Positions 44,154 to 54,291 of a stretch of DNA of 58,824 bases are shown piece after piece. The translations under genes and the position numbers were made by a program. Numbering within the stretch: position 1 is the first letter of the stretch; each line of letters starts with the position of its first letter. Source of the stretch: Candidatus Sumerlaeota bacterium (GTDB taxonomy: Bacteria; Sumerlaeota; Sumerlaeia; Sumerlaeales; Sumerlaeaceae). The notes beneath the pieces were generated by a model. The model did no database searches, was not told the DNA's origin, and saw only the letters and a program-made list of their open reading frames with translations. The DNA lies in NCBI GenBank assembly GCA_017161655.1, contig JADFCV010000008.1:1-58824 (forward strand), in the 5' to 3' direction.

Positions 44154-44679
44154 GTGTCTCACTCCTTCGATGTGGTCACAACTCACTTCTGCCGGCAGCA
44201 CGCTGGCGTGGGTGGACGAATGACGCCCGGCATCGCAGGACAGCTCACCGCGGGAAAGGGCAGCCCCGCGCCCTTTACTCCGCCCCTTGCCGCATCATCG
44301 CATAGCGCGCGCGATCTTACCGCACGGGCCCTCCGGGACCGCAAGCGCCCCCCCGTAGCACGGGCGTCCTCGTAGCGCAGGCGTCCTCGCCTGCACTCAT
44401 CAGGTGCCTGCCGAAATCACAGACTAAGTTAGTTCTGATTATTCCCTCTGTCAACCTTTGTGCAAAATTTTTTCGGGTGTGAGTTCTTTGGGAGTGTTCG
44501 ACCATACGGCCGCCACGCTGAGACTTGGCTTGCTTTTTGCATTCCCGAGCTTAGACTGCATGCACGATACGGGAAAAGGACACCGGCACTGCGCAGACAC
44601 TGGCCCGAAGGTCCGCCTGGGCAATCCAAGGCAAGCGCAGTGCCCAGCGCACTGGATATGCGCGACAAAGGAGAAAACT
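44154..44679. other. Divergent intergenic region with a second REP-like element
   Basis: 526 bp between the two divergent secreted-protein genes. It holds REP-like copy 2 at 44372-44398 with a degenerate partial copy just before it (44355-44371). An A+T-rich part (44400-44475) is the likeliest place for the plus-strand promoter. The frame of the FN3 gene is open back to 44458 but without family features. Confidence 0.5.
44355..44398 (+). repeat. REP-like palindromic element, copy 2, with a partial tandem copy
   Basis: 44372-44398 is identical over 27 bp to the element at 42533-42559 and in the same orientation; the hairpin core is at 44377-44394. The preceding 17 bp (44355-44371) repeat its first half with two changes. 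The two elements bracket the secreted-protein gene. Confidence 0.75.
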
Positions 44680-47655
44680 ATGAAACATGGCAAGGTTCAA
44701 GCATCTGCGCCTTCATCCATCACGGGTGGGCAAAAGGAATGCATCACCGGACAGCTAGCCAAACTCTCGATGTGTGGGGATGCCGAACGTAGAAAACTTG
44801 CGATCTCGAAAAGGGGTGAGAACGCCGCGATTGCGGAGCCGTGCTGCGCCTCCTGGCAAAGAGCCGAACGCGGACACCTGCTCGCCGCCGACGCGGACCG
44901 CTTTCCGGAGCATGCGGGAGCACCAGCCTCGCGCTCCTACCAGAATTCGAAAAGTGGCGTTTCACTTAGGTGCATCCGCCGCGCCGTGCGCAGAATGGGC
45001 AGATTCACTCTCCTCGGTGGAATGTTCCTCGCCATCCTTGGCCTTACGGCGTGTTTTGAGAAAAAGGAATCCAGCCCTGCGGCAACTGCCTCGCCCACGC
45101 TGCCCGCTCCACCGCCGGCGCCACGCGGCTTTCAGGCTTTAGCCGCAAGTCCCACTGAGATCATCCTGGAATGGGAGCAACCCACGACAGGAGTGACACA
45201 TCTTTCGATCGAGCGCAAAGGCGGAGCCAACACTGACTTCGTGACCGTGGCCGACAAAGTGCCGGCAAGCGAAGTCGGCTATCTTGACGAAGTGCAACCC
45301 GAAACAGCCTATACTTACCGCCTTTTCGCGTGGGCGGGTGAAATTCGATCGAACGAACCGGCCGGACCAGTGACCGTGACCACCCCGCCTTACCCGCCGG
45401 TGCCTCCAGCGTGGATCAAGGCCGAGGCCCAGGGCGCGCGGCGCGTTGCTCTCTCGTGGGGCGAATCGCCACGAGCAAAGAAGTTCACCGTGCTGCGAGC
45501 CGACGAGAAAACAGGCGAGTTTCTCTCCATCGCAACGCTCGAGAATAAACAAATTTACACGGATGAAGAGGTCGCGCCAGAAACACGGTACTGGTACAAG
45601 GTTCGAGCGTCGAACGAAAACCCTGAGACCACGGAATCGAAGGTCGTCAGCGTGGTGACGCCGGCCGAAGGAGCGCAAGCACCTCGCACCTCGCGTGGCG
45701 AAGAGGAGGCTGTGCCCACGCCGCGACCCCGCCCCCTGGCTCAGCCGCGAATCGTGGAAGCAGTTGTGGATGTGGATGGCGTGCTTCTCCGCTGGGAGCA
45801 AGCGTCCCGGCAGGCCGTCTACGCCGTCATGCGGACCTCCGACCTTGCTTTGCCTTTCGTGACGCTCGATGTGGTTGATGGCGTGACGAACTACATTGAC
45901 CGGCGCGTGACCCCTGGCCGCTCGTACTATTACAAAATCCGTGCTTATGCCCCCGACGGCCGCACCGCCGATAGTCAGCTCGTTCGCGTGGATCTCGATG
46001 TTCCAGGCTCCGTTCCAGTCGTCATTGGCGCACCACCCGAACTTCCTCCGCCCGTCGGCGGTGGCATCGTCATCGACGTCTCGATCCCACCGCTGGAACC
46101 GCCGCGTCACCTTGAAGTCCGCCAGCCTGCAGCCGACCGTGTAGAACTGCGGTGGCGTGGGGGATACGGAGCTGATCGTTTTTACATTCTCCGCAGCGAA
46201 CGCGGCAGCCGCTGGTTCGACATCATTGACCGCGTGCGCGACCGCAATTCCTATGTGGACCGTGACATTCTGCCCGACAAACAGTACTGGTACCGCGTGA
46301 GAGCGGCGAACCGGTGGGGCGCGGTGGTTGATAGCGAAGTCGTAAGCATCCGCACACAGGCGGCACCAGCAGCGACCCCTACCCCCGTACCTCCCACTGC
46401 ACCGCGTTCCGTGGAAGCGCGGGCATTGAGTTCTTCAGAAATCGAGCTGCGGTGGAGCGATGCGCCGGGGGCCAACGCTTTCGTGGTGCTGCGCGCTGAG
46501 GCACGCCAGGGCGAGTATTACCCCATTGAGCGCCTCCGGGATCGCTGGTCCTATACCGATCGAGGACTCCAGCCCGATAAGCTCTACTGGTACAAAATCC
46601 GCGCGACCAATGATGGCCCAACTTACGCCGAGAGTGCGCCGGTGAGTGCCAAGACGTTGCCAGCCGCAACGCCCACACCCACGCCTTCGCCGACGCCGTC
46701 GCCCACACCATCGCCGTCGCCAAGCCCCTCGCCGACACCAACGCCAGAACCAACGGCCACACCAACCCCGACGGCGACACCTCCAGCGACGCCAACCCCT
46801 GAACCCACACCCACAATGACGCCAGAACCGACCCCGACAACCACTCCGGAGCCGACACCAACACGCACACCGCGGCCGACGCCCCCCAGGCCCACACCGA
46901 CGCTCACACCAGAACCGGTTCCGACCGCGACGCCGCCTGAGCCAACGGTGACGCCGGCTCCGACCCCCGAACCGACGGCAACGCCCACGCGCACACCGCG
47001 GCCGAGGCCAACGGAACTGCCCCCAACACTCACACCAACTCCTCCAGAGCCAACGGCAACACCGACTCGGACCCCGCGTCCGAGACCGACTCGGCCACCC
47101 CAGGTCGAGACACCGAAACCCACATTGATGCCGGAAACCCCTGAGCCTCTCACCCCCACTCCAAAGGGAGAGGAAAAACCGGTAGAAGACAGCCAGCAGA
47201 AGCCGCCGCGAGTCTTGCCGACCCGGGGGCCGTTCTTGACCCCGAAGCCTGACCAAACGCGACCGCGAGTCCCGTGGGCAACCGCCACACCAGTGCCGGG
47301 AAAAGGGCTACCCACCATGCGCGACCGCGTCCTCCGCGACAGGAATCAGCCAATAAACCAAACCCTTGCGCCCGCGGACGGCGCGACTCCATCGGCCACC
47401 CCTACCCCTCGCGAGCAGACCGAGGAGCGTGTCCCAAGCACATTGCGGCGCGAAGAGCTCAGGTCCACAGCGCCAACGCCTGAAGTACGACCTCGCGACA
47501 CGCGTCAACCCGGGGGCGATCGCGCGGGCAGCTTCCAGCGCATCCGACAGCAGCTGCGACCTGGGCGCGCGACCACTACGCCATCGGCAACAGGCGAGGA
47601 AGGGAAAACACCCGAAATTCCCGCCAACGATGTTGCAACTCCGGCACCCCAGTAA
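44680..47655 (+). CDS. Fibronectin-type-III lipoprotein with Pro/Thr-rich tail
   Basis: 991 aa from ATG 44680, which has a perfect AAAGGAG. A lipoprotein signal ([17 protein letters not shown]) begins only at 44995 (886-aa form), so either the first 105 residues are a separate leader or translation starts there. Residues 146-660 contain five FN3-like modules of about 85 aa. Each has a W near the start (ILEWEQP, ALSWGES, LLRWEQA, ELRWRGG, ELRWSDA) and a Y-W-Y-K/R-(V/I)-R-A near the end ([36 protein letters not shown]). Residues 664-840 are Pro/Thr/Glu repeats, probably an extended cell-surface stalk, followed by an Arg/Pro-rich tail. The product is presumably on the outer membrane or cell surface. 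A strong terminator follows. Confidence 0.82.
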   Translation: MKHGKVQASAPSSITGGQKECITGQLAKLSMCGDAERRKLAISKRGENAAIAEPCCASWQRAERGHLLAADADRFPEHAGAPASRSYQNSKSGVSLRCIRRAVRRMGRFTLLGGMFLAILGLTACFEKKESSPAATASPTLPAPPPAPRGFQALAASPTEIILEWEQPTTGVTHLSIERKGGANTDFVTVADKVPASEVGYLDEVQPETAYTYRLFAWAGEIRSNEPAGPVTVTTPPYPPVPPAWIKAEAQGARRVALSWGESPRAKKFTVLRADEKTGEFLSIATLENKQIYTDEEVAPETRYWYKVRASNENPETTESKVVSVVTPAEGAQAPRTSRGEEEAVPTPRPRPLAQPRIVEAVVDVDGVLLRWEQASRQAVYAVMRTSDLALPFVTLDVVDGVTNYIDRRVTPGRSYYYKIRAYAPDGRTADSQLVRVDLDVPGSVPVVIGAPPELPPPVGGGIVIDVSIPPLEPPRHLEVRQPAADRVELRWRGGYGADRFYILRSERGSRWFDIIDRVRDRNSYVDRDILPDKQYWYRVRAANRWGAVVDSEVVSIRTQAAPAATPTPVPPTAPRSVEARALSSSEIELRWSDAPGANAFVVLRAEARQGEYYPIERLRDRWSYTDRGLQPDKLYWYKIRATNDGPTYAESAPVSAKTLPAATPTPTPSPTPSPTPSPSPSPSPTPTPEPTATPTPTATPPATPTPEPTPTMTPEPTPTTTPEPTPTRTPRPTPPRPTPTLTPEPVPTATPPEPTVTPAPTPEPTATPTRTPRPRPTELPPTLTPTPPEPTATPTRTPRPRPTRPPQVETPKPTLMPETPEPLTPTPKGEEKPVEDSQQKPPRVLPTRGPFLTPKPDQTRPRVPWATATPVPGKGLPTMRDRVLRDRNQPINQTLAPADGATPSATPTPREQTEERVPSTLRREELRSTAPTPEVRPRDTRQPGGDRAGSFQRIRQQLRPGRATTTPSATGEEGKTPEIPANDVATPAPQ

Positions 47656-47680
47656 CGGGTGGGAAGGAAACTCGTATTTT

Positions 47681-47725
47681 AGCCTCCTCTGTCACTCCCC
47701 TCGACAGAGGAGGCTGAGTTTTTTT
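47681..47725 (+). terminator. Strong intrinsic terminator after the FN3 lipoprotein gene
   Basis: AGCCTCCTCTGTC (47681-47693) pairs perfectly with GACAGAGGAGGCT (47703-47715), a 13-bp stem with a 9-nt loop. It is followed by GAG and seven T at 47719-47725. Confidence 0.93.
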
Positions 47726-47939
47726 CGCGCCACCACGGGCTGCCCAAAGAGATGCTGGGTTAGAAGAATTGCACGCCCACGGTGAGATCCCCGACTTGCA
47801 GCCAGAGGGGCGCGCTTACCTTCCGGAAAATATGCCGTTCCCTGGCTCCATGGCCGCAAATCTGTTTCTTGCCATGCGAGACGGGATGCCGCCACCCGCT
47901 TAGCGCAGCTCTGCGCCTTTGGTGGCGAGGAAACCCGTC

Positions 47940-49814
47940 CTAATTTTCTGCCGAGTGGAGACCGCCTGCTCCTGCCAGGAAACGAATGTTTCCATACTCG
48001 GGGTTATCGGGATCGGCCTGAGTGCAGTTCCAGGCACAGGCCCCACAATGGAGGCATTTCTCGCGGTCGAACACTGGAGCTCCGCCGTCCTCGCCGGGCA
48101 TGATGGCTTGCCCCGAACACATCTCGACGCAGACCTTCGTCCGACAGTTCTCGCAGAGATTGCGCCGCAAGAAAATGACGTGATCGCGATAGCCGGCCGG
48201 CGCCTGAACCTTGCCGCCAATGAGCAACGCGTCCTGGTGCGAAACCAGGAGTTTCCCATCGTAGGGAATGGGCGGCCACCCGATCTTCTCCATGAGAGCG
48301 TCGTGAATGGGCTGCGCCTTGGCCGCACACTCTTTGCGCACCGCTTCGATCTCCTCAGGCGAGAGCTTCGTGCGATAGAACTCTTCCAGCGAGCGTAGGC
48401 GCAATGCTGGTGGCTTGTGTCGGCCGGGGACATGCAACATCCCTTTTGAGAACCCCGTGAGCGCCATCCCGATGAGGCCAGCCACCACACCGCGAGTAAA
48501 ACCGTCGCGGCTTTTTTCGGCCACGCGCCCTTCGGTTTCTACCCAACTCGCGCGTCGCCGCCGTACATAGGCTTGTTCGAGATTCTCCTGAGTGAAGGGC
48601 TCACCACGTTGCAAAAGTTCAACCACAGCTTCGGCCAGCTGGGCGCCTGTGACCCACGCCTCGTCCACCCCGCTGCCTGTGAGCACGTTTGTGCTGCCCG
48701 ATCCTTCGCCGATCCGCGCATAACCGTGGCCCACCAGCCACGGCTCACCACGCCGACCGCTTTCGAACAGCGTCTTGGCGCCAAAGCTCCGCAATGTTCC
48801 GCCCTGCAGGTGCTTCCAAAGCGCCGGATGCATCATCCAGTACTGAAGATAACGATAGGCTGTCCGAGCAGGGTTATCAAACCATGAGGGAACAAAAATT
48901 CCGGCAGAGGCCACGCGCTCCTTGTAAACATAAAGGAAGCCGAATATCTCCGGCTCAGGGAAGCCGAACGTGTGAATGACCGTGCCAGGTTCCAGAGTGC
49001 ACGTCTCCGGCAGGTCCACGACGACCTTCATTCCCAGAGCCCATTCGGTTCGCGAATGCCCCTCAGGCAGGCCAAAATGCTCGTCGAGTGCACGCCCGAC
49101 CGGCCCCACCGGACCGTCGCCAACAACCGTTAAACCAGCACGAATCTCCATGCCTGGCATGTAGTTTGCGTCGGGATTCCCCGCTTTGTCCGTGCCCTGA
49201 TCGACCAGCACGACCCCCTGCACTCGATTCTGTTCGATGATAGGCTTATCCACCGGCGTGGCTGGCCAAATCTGCACGGCGCCGCTGGCCATCACCTGCG
49301 ATGCAACCCACTGATTGAATTGTCCAATAGCCAGCAGAAGGCCGTCGTGTTTGCGCAGGAATGGAGGAATCCAGGGCAAACGCAGGGCATGATCGGCATA
49401 GGGCAGCACCTTGGCCATACCGCGGATCATGGCATCAGCAGTGCGCAGAAGACGCGACCGCCGGCTCGCGCCCCACGGGTCAAGCAAGTAAAGCAGCTGT
49501 TCCTTGCCAACGGCAGTGGCGAAAGGAATCTCGGCCGTGAGCTCACGCTCTGGAAAAGATTGACGAATCGCGCGCGCCCGCGTCACCACGCCAGACACGC
49601 CGAATCCCACGTCGTCAGCCCGCTCGTAGCAAATCACCTGCAATGGCATCCCTGGAGCCACTTTGCTCTCGATGCGTGGCATGCCATTTTCATCCACCAG
49701 CTCGCGGCTGAGTGTGGTGAGGAACCCCCCCATGGCGGGGCCAAACCCCACACATACGACGTCAACGTCCATGCGCAGGCGCTCTGGTTGCGCCGCCGAA
49801 ATCTCGTCGCTCAT
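47940..49814 (-). CDS. ETF:quinone oxidoreductase-like flavoprotein with C-terminal ferredoxin domain
   Basis: 624 aa from ATG 49814 with GGAGATAGACA before it. The N-terminal FAD-binding motif VDVVCVGFGPAMGGFL is a variant of G-x-G-x-x-G. The middle contains GLTVVGDGPVGPVGRALDEHFGL and LVGHGYARIGEGSGSTNVLTGSGVDEAWVTGAQLAEAV, the FAD-pyrophosphate region of the FixC/ETF-QO/geranylgeranyl reductase superfamily. Near the C-terminus lie CENCRTKVCVEMC and CLHCGACAWNCTQADP, more cysteines than the single [4Fe-4S] of classic ETF-QO. It should pass electrons from an acyl-CoA dehydrogenase to quinone at the membrane. It lies 61 bp behind the acyl-CoA dehydrogenase gene. Confidence 0.8.
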   Translation of the reverse strand: MSDEISAAQPERLRMDVDVVCVGFGPAMGGFLTTLSRELVDENGMPRIESKVAPGMPLQVICYERADDVGFGVSGVVTRARAIRQSFPERELTAEIPFATAVGKEQLLYLLDPWGASRRSRLLRTADAMIRGMAKVLPYADHALRLPWIPPFLRKHDGLLLAIGQFNQWVASQVMASGAVQIWPATPVDKPIIEQNRVQGVVLVDQGTDKAGNPDANYMPGMEIRAGLTVVGDGPVGPVGRALDEHFGLPEGHSRTEWALGMKVVVDLPETCTLEPGTVIHTFGFPEPEIFGFLYVYKERVASAGIFVPSWFDNPARTAYRYLQYWMMHPALWKHLQGGTLRSFGAKTLFESGRRGEPWLVGHGYARIGEGSGSTNVLTGSGVDEAWVTGAQLAEAVVELLQRGEPFTQENLEQAYVRRRRASWVETEGRVAEKSRDGFTRGVVAGLIGMALTGFSKGMLHVPGRHKPPALRLRSLEEFYRTKLSPEEIEAVRKECAAKAQPIHDALMEKIGWPPIPYDGKLLVSHQDALLIGGKVQAPAGYRDHVIFLRRNLCENCRTKVCVEMCSGQAIMPGEDGGAPVFDREKCLHCGACAWNCTQADPDNPEYGNIRFLAGAGGLHSAEN

Positions 49815-49875
49815 TGTCTATCTCCGTCGTCGTGATGCTGAGCCTACTGGCAGAATCCAAGACCAGGTTGACAGC

Positions 49876-52110
49876 TCATTGGGGGTAATCCAGCGCTTCA
49901 GGAATCATCACTGTTGTCAGGGCCTTCGCTGCGCGATCCTTTGCCAGACGCGCCCCTGTGAGGCAGCCGTCGAGTTTCATGCGTAGGCGCTCGAAATACT
50001 CAAGCCCAGCGAAACGCACACAGGGTCCAGCCTTCGGAATGAGATGCTCCTTATCGAAAACGGCGTTTTCTTCCTCAGCGCCGCAAGGCAGCCCGGGGAG
50101 GATCGCCTCCCAATCATCGAATTGCTCCGTCGAGTAGCATGTGGCGCAGGCGGAATCCTCCCATGCAGGATGGGCGTTATAGCCGTGCACGAGCTCAGCG
50201 CAAATCCGTCCGCTTTCGCCTGCCGCCCTGGCGGCTTGCACATGGCACAGATCCGTGAAGAACTGGACGAATCCTTCGAGCCCTTCGGCCACGGCTGGAT
50301 AGTTTGGGCCCTTCTCCTCGAGCTCGATGACGTCCAGAATCTGTTGGCGCGAGGCCAAGAGCCACGCCAGCGCGTCGGCCAGAGCAAAGGTGACCCCCTG
50401 GCGCGCACTTTGGTAAAGCGGCTGCCCGTGCGCATCTTTTGCTTTGGTCAGATGATCGAGAGTCCAGCGCCACATGGTCATCGCCGTGGCGAGTGTGCAC
50501 GCTCCCGTCCCTGGCCGTCGGCAGGCGATCTCACGCATTTGCTTCGTCCAGAGGTCCCACAGAGCAAGGAAAACCGGTGAGGTCATCGTGACGGAAAGTT
50601 GCCGACGCTGAACCGCTTCGGGGCCCTCGTAGGTCGCTTCGAGCTGCGCGTCCATCCATTTCTGCCCCAAAAAGCCCGGGCAATCCTCGGTGATGCCGTA
50701 CCCACCCATGAGGCTGACGGCATCGCGCATCGCGTTGGCACCAAAGCCACACCACAGCTTCGAAGCCGGGCAAAGCACGTTCGTCTCTGCATCGAGCAAG
50801 ACGTATTGCACCAGGGGATCGTTCTTAAGCTCTTCGTAGCGGGAGGCGTCGCGCTTGTCCGCCGGCATTGCTTCAAGCGCAATGAGCTCAAGCGCCTTTT
50901 TTTCCACCTCACGTAGGGCACGAAGCTCCGCCCGACCGCCCTTGATGCCTTTCTCGGCGAGAATTTTTTCCTTCTGTTTCTCAATAGGATCAAAAACATC
51001 GAAAGCGCGAGCGGCGGCAAAACCAAGGCTCGCCGCAGCCTCTCCCATGGCCCACACATCGACAAGCCTGTGCAAGCTATCCTCTTTGCCTTGCAGCCCA
51101 AGATCGTAGCGAGGCGAACCCGGCCCGACGTTTCCGCCCCGGAAGCGCTGACGCTGATAACGGATGACCGGTTCCACAGCGGACAGAAGTTTTGCCGCAG
51201 TCATGAGCGCCACTGTCACCCGTGTCCGACGGAAGACGGCCTCGATCACCTCGCTGTGGTTGTAGCGCGGCACAATCACGCCGTCCACGATGTCGTACCC
51301 GCCGATGATTCGGCTTGCTGGCACGCGCACGGAAATCACTGGATCGCGGGTCGAACTGAGCTGATGCACGAGTTTCTTTGCCGGTGTCCCCCGGTCGAAG
51401 ATCCCCGGATCCGTTTCTTCGACGATGACCATGCACGACGACTTGATTCGTGGGTCAGCCGTCTCAACAGCTACCGTGACGTAGTTCGCGAAGGCCATGT
51501 TCGTAATGAAACGTCCGCGCTTTTCCACCAGCAGAATGGGCTCCTTGCCCTCTTCCCACTCCGCCACAGTGATGCGCCCCGACATGTAACCGGTGTCCAC
51601 TCCGACAAACGGCAAGGGCTCCGTGAGTGCGAAGGCGCCGCGCATGGGCTTGCGAGCCTCCCCTGGTTGCGGCGGAGCCATCGCCCGCTGATAATGCGCA
51701 TTCTGTTCAGGGGTCCCCCGTTCGTGAATCGGCGCCAGTGCCAGGTTGCTAGCCAGACTGCAGGTGGCGGCACCGGCATCCACCCATGAGAGTTCAAATG
51801 CGACTAAAGAAGTGGCAAGGTTTTTTGGCCCCTCGATGAAGCCGCCGTACTCCGGCTCGAGGAACGCGGCCGTCACTCCGGATTCATCAAAATGTTTCAG
51901 CAGAGCTTCTTTCTCAGGTGTCCATTCGTGACTGTTGCGGCCTCCTGCCGCAACGAGCCGCGCCACGGGGCCGCGTGCTACGGCGCGAGTCGATTGCACC
52001 AACATCTGCAAATCGTAGCGATCAGCAAAGCGCCACATGATTGCACGCACGTCGTCCGTTGGCAAAGTTTTCAGTGTTTGAGCTTCAGTGAGGGGCTTCT
52101 CCTGGGTCAT
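49876..52110 (-). CDS. Acyl-CoA dehydrogenase, large form
   Basis: 744 aa from ATG 52110 (AAGG upstream); in-frame starts to 52173 add 21 residues. The first 450 residues are an acyl-CoA dehydrogenase fold: GVTAAFLEPEYGGFIEGP, MRGAFALTEPLPFVGVDTG, MAFANYVTVAV, RRTRVTVALMTAAKLL and SLMGGYGITEDCPGFLGQKWMDAQLEATYEGP, the last with the Glu of the Y-E-G active-site loop. The C-terminal 230 residues are an additional helical domain, which makes it longer than the usual 380-400 aa, as in anaerobe and multi-domain ACADs. The acyl-CoA substrate is unknown. It pairs with the ETF-QO-like gene; no etfAB is in the window. Confidence 0.86.
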   Translation of the reverse strand: MTQEKPLTEAQTLKTLPTDDVRAIMWRFADRYDLQMLVQSTRAVARGPVARLVAAGGRNSHEWTPEKEALLKHFDESGVTAAFLEPEYGGFIEGPKNLATSLVAFELSWVDAGAATCSLASNLALAPIHERGTPEQNAHYQRAMAPPQPGEARKPMRGAFALTEPLPFVGVDTGYMSGRITVAEWEEGKEPILLVEKRGRFITNMAFANYVTVAVETADPRIKSSCMVIVEETDPGIFDRGTPAKKLVHQLSSTRDPVISVRVPASRIIGGYDIVDGVIVPRYNHSEVIEAVFRRTRVTVALMTAAKLLSAVEPVIRYQRQRFRGGNVGPGSPRYDLGLQGKEDSLHRLVDVWAMGEAAASLGFAAARAFDVFDPIEKQKEKILAEKGIKGGRAELRALREVEKKALELIALEAMPADKRDASRYEELKNDPLVQYVLLDAETNVLCPASKLWCGFGANAMRDAVSLMGGYGITEDCPGFLGQKWMDAQLEATYEGPEAVQRRQLSVTMTSPVFLALWDLWTKQMREIACRRPGTGACTLATAMTMWRWTLDHLTKAKDAHGQPLYQSARQGVTFALADALAWLLASRQQILDVIELEEKGPNYPAVAEGLEGFVQFFTDLCHVQAARAAGESGRICAELVHGYNAHPAWEDSACATCYSTEQFDDWEAILPGLPCGAEEENAVFDKEHLIPKAGPCVRFAGLEYFERLRMKLDGCLTGARLAKDRAAKALTTVMIPEALDYPQ

Positions 52111-52360
52111 GATGCAACAAACCTTCCCTTGTTCATAAATGTCAGCAAGCCAAGAAGGCTGCCTGCTTCCCACACGATATGTACTCTTGAGTTGCGAGCG
52201 GTTGAAGATAAGGTGTCAACAGCGAACCTCAACTGCCCCTCGCTCCCGTGGTGTGGCGTCCGAAGCTATGGCCACTCCCGAAAGGAGTCCCCTTGCCGGC
52301 AGTGTGATTCATGGCGCGCTTTTCTGCGTGTCAGCCGAACGGCAGAAGTCGTGGTCATTC

Positions 52361-52795
52361 TTACTCGTTTCCCGCCGCGGGTGCGGAGCGAAAAGCCACA
52401 AAGGCCATGGCCGAGAGAAACCACCCGACAAGAAAGCAAATCCCGCCGAGTGGAGTGACCATGCCCCACCATCGCACACCCGACAAACCCAGCACGTAGA
52501 GACTCCCCGAGAAAAGCACGATGCCACCAGCAAACGAGATCCGTGCCCACTCCGACAGTTTTACAAAACGCCTGCTGTTCGGCCTGGCACCAGCAAAAGC
52601 GCCAAGCGCCAAAATCGCTAGCGCGTGAATCATTTCGTAGTGCGCAGCCGTGCGGATGAGTTCCAGGGCGCCTGGTTCAAGCCTTTCGCGAAGACTATGA
52701 GCCGCAAAAGCACCAGCCGCGACACCGAGCAAACCGTTGAGCGCAGCAAACACATCCAAGGCGACCTTGTGTTGTGACGACTTATCTTCAGCCAT
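52361..52795 (-). CDS. DUF423-family membrane protein
   Basis: 144 aa from ATG 52795 with GGGAAAGGG before it. Four membrane helices are visible. The family marks are ALNGLLGVAAGAFAAHSL, AAHYEMIHALAILALG, GIVLFSGSLYVLGLSG and TPLGGICFLVGWF, the standard order for YwdK-like DUF423 proteins. The function of the family is unknown. The gene stands between the acyl-CoA dehydrogenase and rimO genes on the same strand, with 140 to 250 bp on each side, so it is not clearly in either transcript. Confidence 0.92.
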   Translation of the reverse strand: MAEDKSSQHKVALDVFAALNGLLGVAAGAFAAHSLRERLEPGALELIRTAAHYEMIHALAILALGAFAGARPNSRRFVKLSEWARISFAGGIVLFSGSLYVLGLSGVRWWGMVTPLGGICFLVGWFLSAMAFVAFRSAPAAGNE

Positions 52796-52935
52796 ACCCT
52801 TTCCCTCCCCCACGTGCTATACAAACGCGGACTTAACGAGACGCCGATCGTTCCTCCACCCAGGGAACACCTGTGCGCATGATCCGCAATTTCAGCCCTG
52901 GGATAAGAACCTTTGCAGAGTCGGGCCTCCAGCTC

Positions 52936-54291
52936 TCACACTTCACCAAAAAGATCGTAGGTCTCTGCGTCAGTCACGTGGACCATGGCGAACTCGCCCA
53001 CCCGCACCCCGTCTTGCGCTCGAATGATGACCGCGCCATCGACCTCAGGCGCATCATGAGCGGTCCTGCCGACATAGGTGTCATCGTCAAGTTGAGCTTC
53101 CACGAGCACCTTCAAAGTCTTGCCGATCTTGTCTCGGTTCAGCTCTTCACTGATGACTGCCTGAGCCCGCATGAGGCGATCAAAACGTCGGCGCCGCGTA
53201 GCGGCTGGGACTTGCGGTTCGAGGTCGGCTGCCGGCGTCCCTTCCTCAAGCGAGTACTCAAAAGCCCCAAGCCGCTCAAAACGATATTCTTTTACGCATT
53301 TAAGAAGATACCCGAAATGCTCGCGCTCCTCCGTGGGAAAACCCACGATAAAGGTGGTGCGGATTGCCACTTCCGGCACGCGGCTCCGGACGCGGTTCAG
53401 TAGCCGTTCAATATTGACACTCACGTGAGGACGTTTCATGCGCCGCAAAATTTCGGGATGCAGATGCTGCAAAGGCATGTCGAGATACGGGACAATTTTT
53501 GGCGACGACGCAAACGCTTCGAGAAATTCCTCCGTCACTCCGCCTGGATAAAAATAATGAACCCGAATCCAGAAGTCGCCCGGAAGTCTTGCCAGGTCTG
53601 CTAGTAAGTGGGGGATGCCGTAGTCCTTGCCATACAAGTCCTTGCCGTAGTCGCTTGTGTCCTGCGCTACAAGGCAAAGCTCACGCGCGCCTCGAGCCAA
53701 CAGGCGCCTCGCTTCCTCAAGCACAAGCTCCCGCGGCACACTTTGCAACCTTCCCTTGAAACTTGGGATCGCACAAAATGTGCAGTTATGATTGCAGCCA
53801 TCGGCAATCTTCAAGTAGGCATAAGGGCGGGGCGTTCCGAGTTCTTTGCGCGGCGTCTTTTTGCGCACAACTGTTTCCGGCAGCTCGCGCACCAGATTCA
53901 CCGATCCCCCAACCTGTCCGTGCGCCACGAGTTGGGCTATGCGTTCGAAATCGCCCACACCGAGAAATCCATCCACTTCGGGCAATTCCACGGCTAGTTC
54001 TTCGCGATAGCGCTGCGATAGGCACCCCGAAACGAAGACCCTCATGGGGCGCCCCTCAGCTGCGGCTTCGCGCTTTCGCTCTAACCACTGAAGAATCGTG
54101 TCGATGGATTGGGCTTTCGCACTCTCAATGAACCCACACGTGTTGATGAGCACCGCATCGTAGAAATCCTCCGGGCCAGGTTCAAGAGCGGCAGCCACAG
54201 CCTTTGCCCCCTGTTTTTCGAGCAGGCCAGCGAAATACTCGCTATCGACTGTATTCTTATCACAACCAAGTGTCACAATGGCGATTTGCAT
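52936..54291 (-). CDS. rimO: Ribosomal protein uS12 methylthiotransferase RimO
   Basis: 451 aa from ATG 54291; the frame extends nine codons further to a GTG. The MTTase N-terminal domain carries the three cluster cysteines C10 (TLGCDKNTVDSE), C52 (INTCGFIE) and C90 (VSGCLSQRY). The radical SAM motif C166-x3-C170-x2-C173 (CNHNCTFCAIP) and a C-terminal TRAM domain (VLVEAQLDDDTYVGRTAHDAPEVDG) complete the RimO architecture. It methylthiolates an Asp of uS12. GCDKNTVDSE and DAPEVDG favour RimO over MiaB. Confidence 0.95.
   Translation of the reverse strand: MQIAIVTLGCDKNTVDSEYFAGLLEKQGAKAVAAALEPGPEDFYDAVLINTCGFIESAKAQSIDTILQWLERKREAAAEGRPMRVFVSGCLSQRYREELAVELPEVDGFLGVGDFERIAQLVAHGQVGGSVNLVRELPETVVRKKTPRKELGTPRPYAYLKIADGCNHNCTFCAIPSFKGRLQSVPRELVLEEARRLLARGARELCLVAQDTSDYGKDLYGKDYGIPHLLADLARLPGDFWIRVHYFYPGGVTEEFLEAFASSPKIVPYLDMPLQHLHPEILRRMKRPHVSVNIERLLNRVRSRVPEVAIRTTFIVGFPTEEREHFGYLLKCVKEYRFERLGAFEYSLEEGTPAADLEPQVPAATRRRRFDRLMRAQAVISEELNRDKIGKTLKVLVEAQLDDDTYVGRTAHDAPEVDGAVIIRAQDGVRVGEFAMVHVTDAETYDLFGEV

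Noticed and set aside
45139-46110. Minus-strand frame of 323 aa opposite the FN3 modules
   Set aside because: His/Arg/Asp-rich antisense composition without start signal; the plus strand codes for the repeated modules.
46435-47318. Long minus-strand frames (up to 273 aa) with Gly/Val or Arg/Cys/Trp repeats opposite the FN3 gene's Pro/Thr region
   Set aside because: They mirror the low-complexity P/T codons, have no ribosome-binding site and no family features, while the plus strand has FN3 modules and a terminator.
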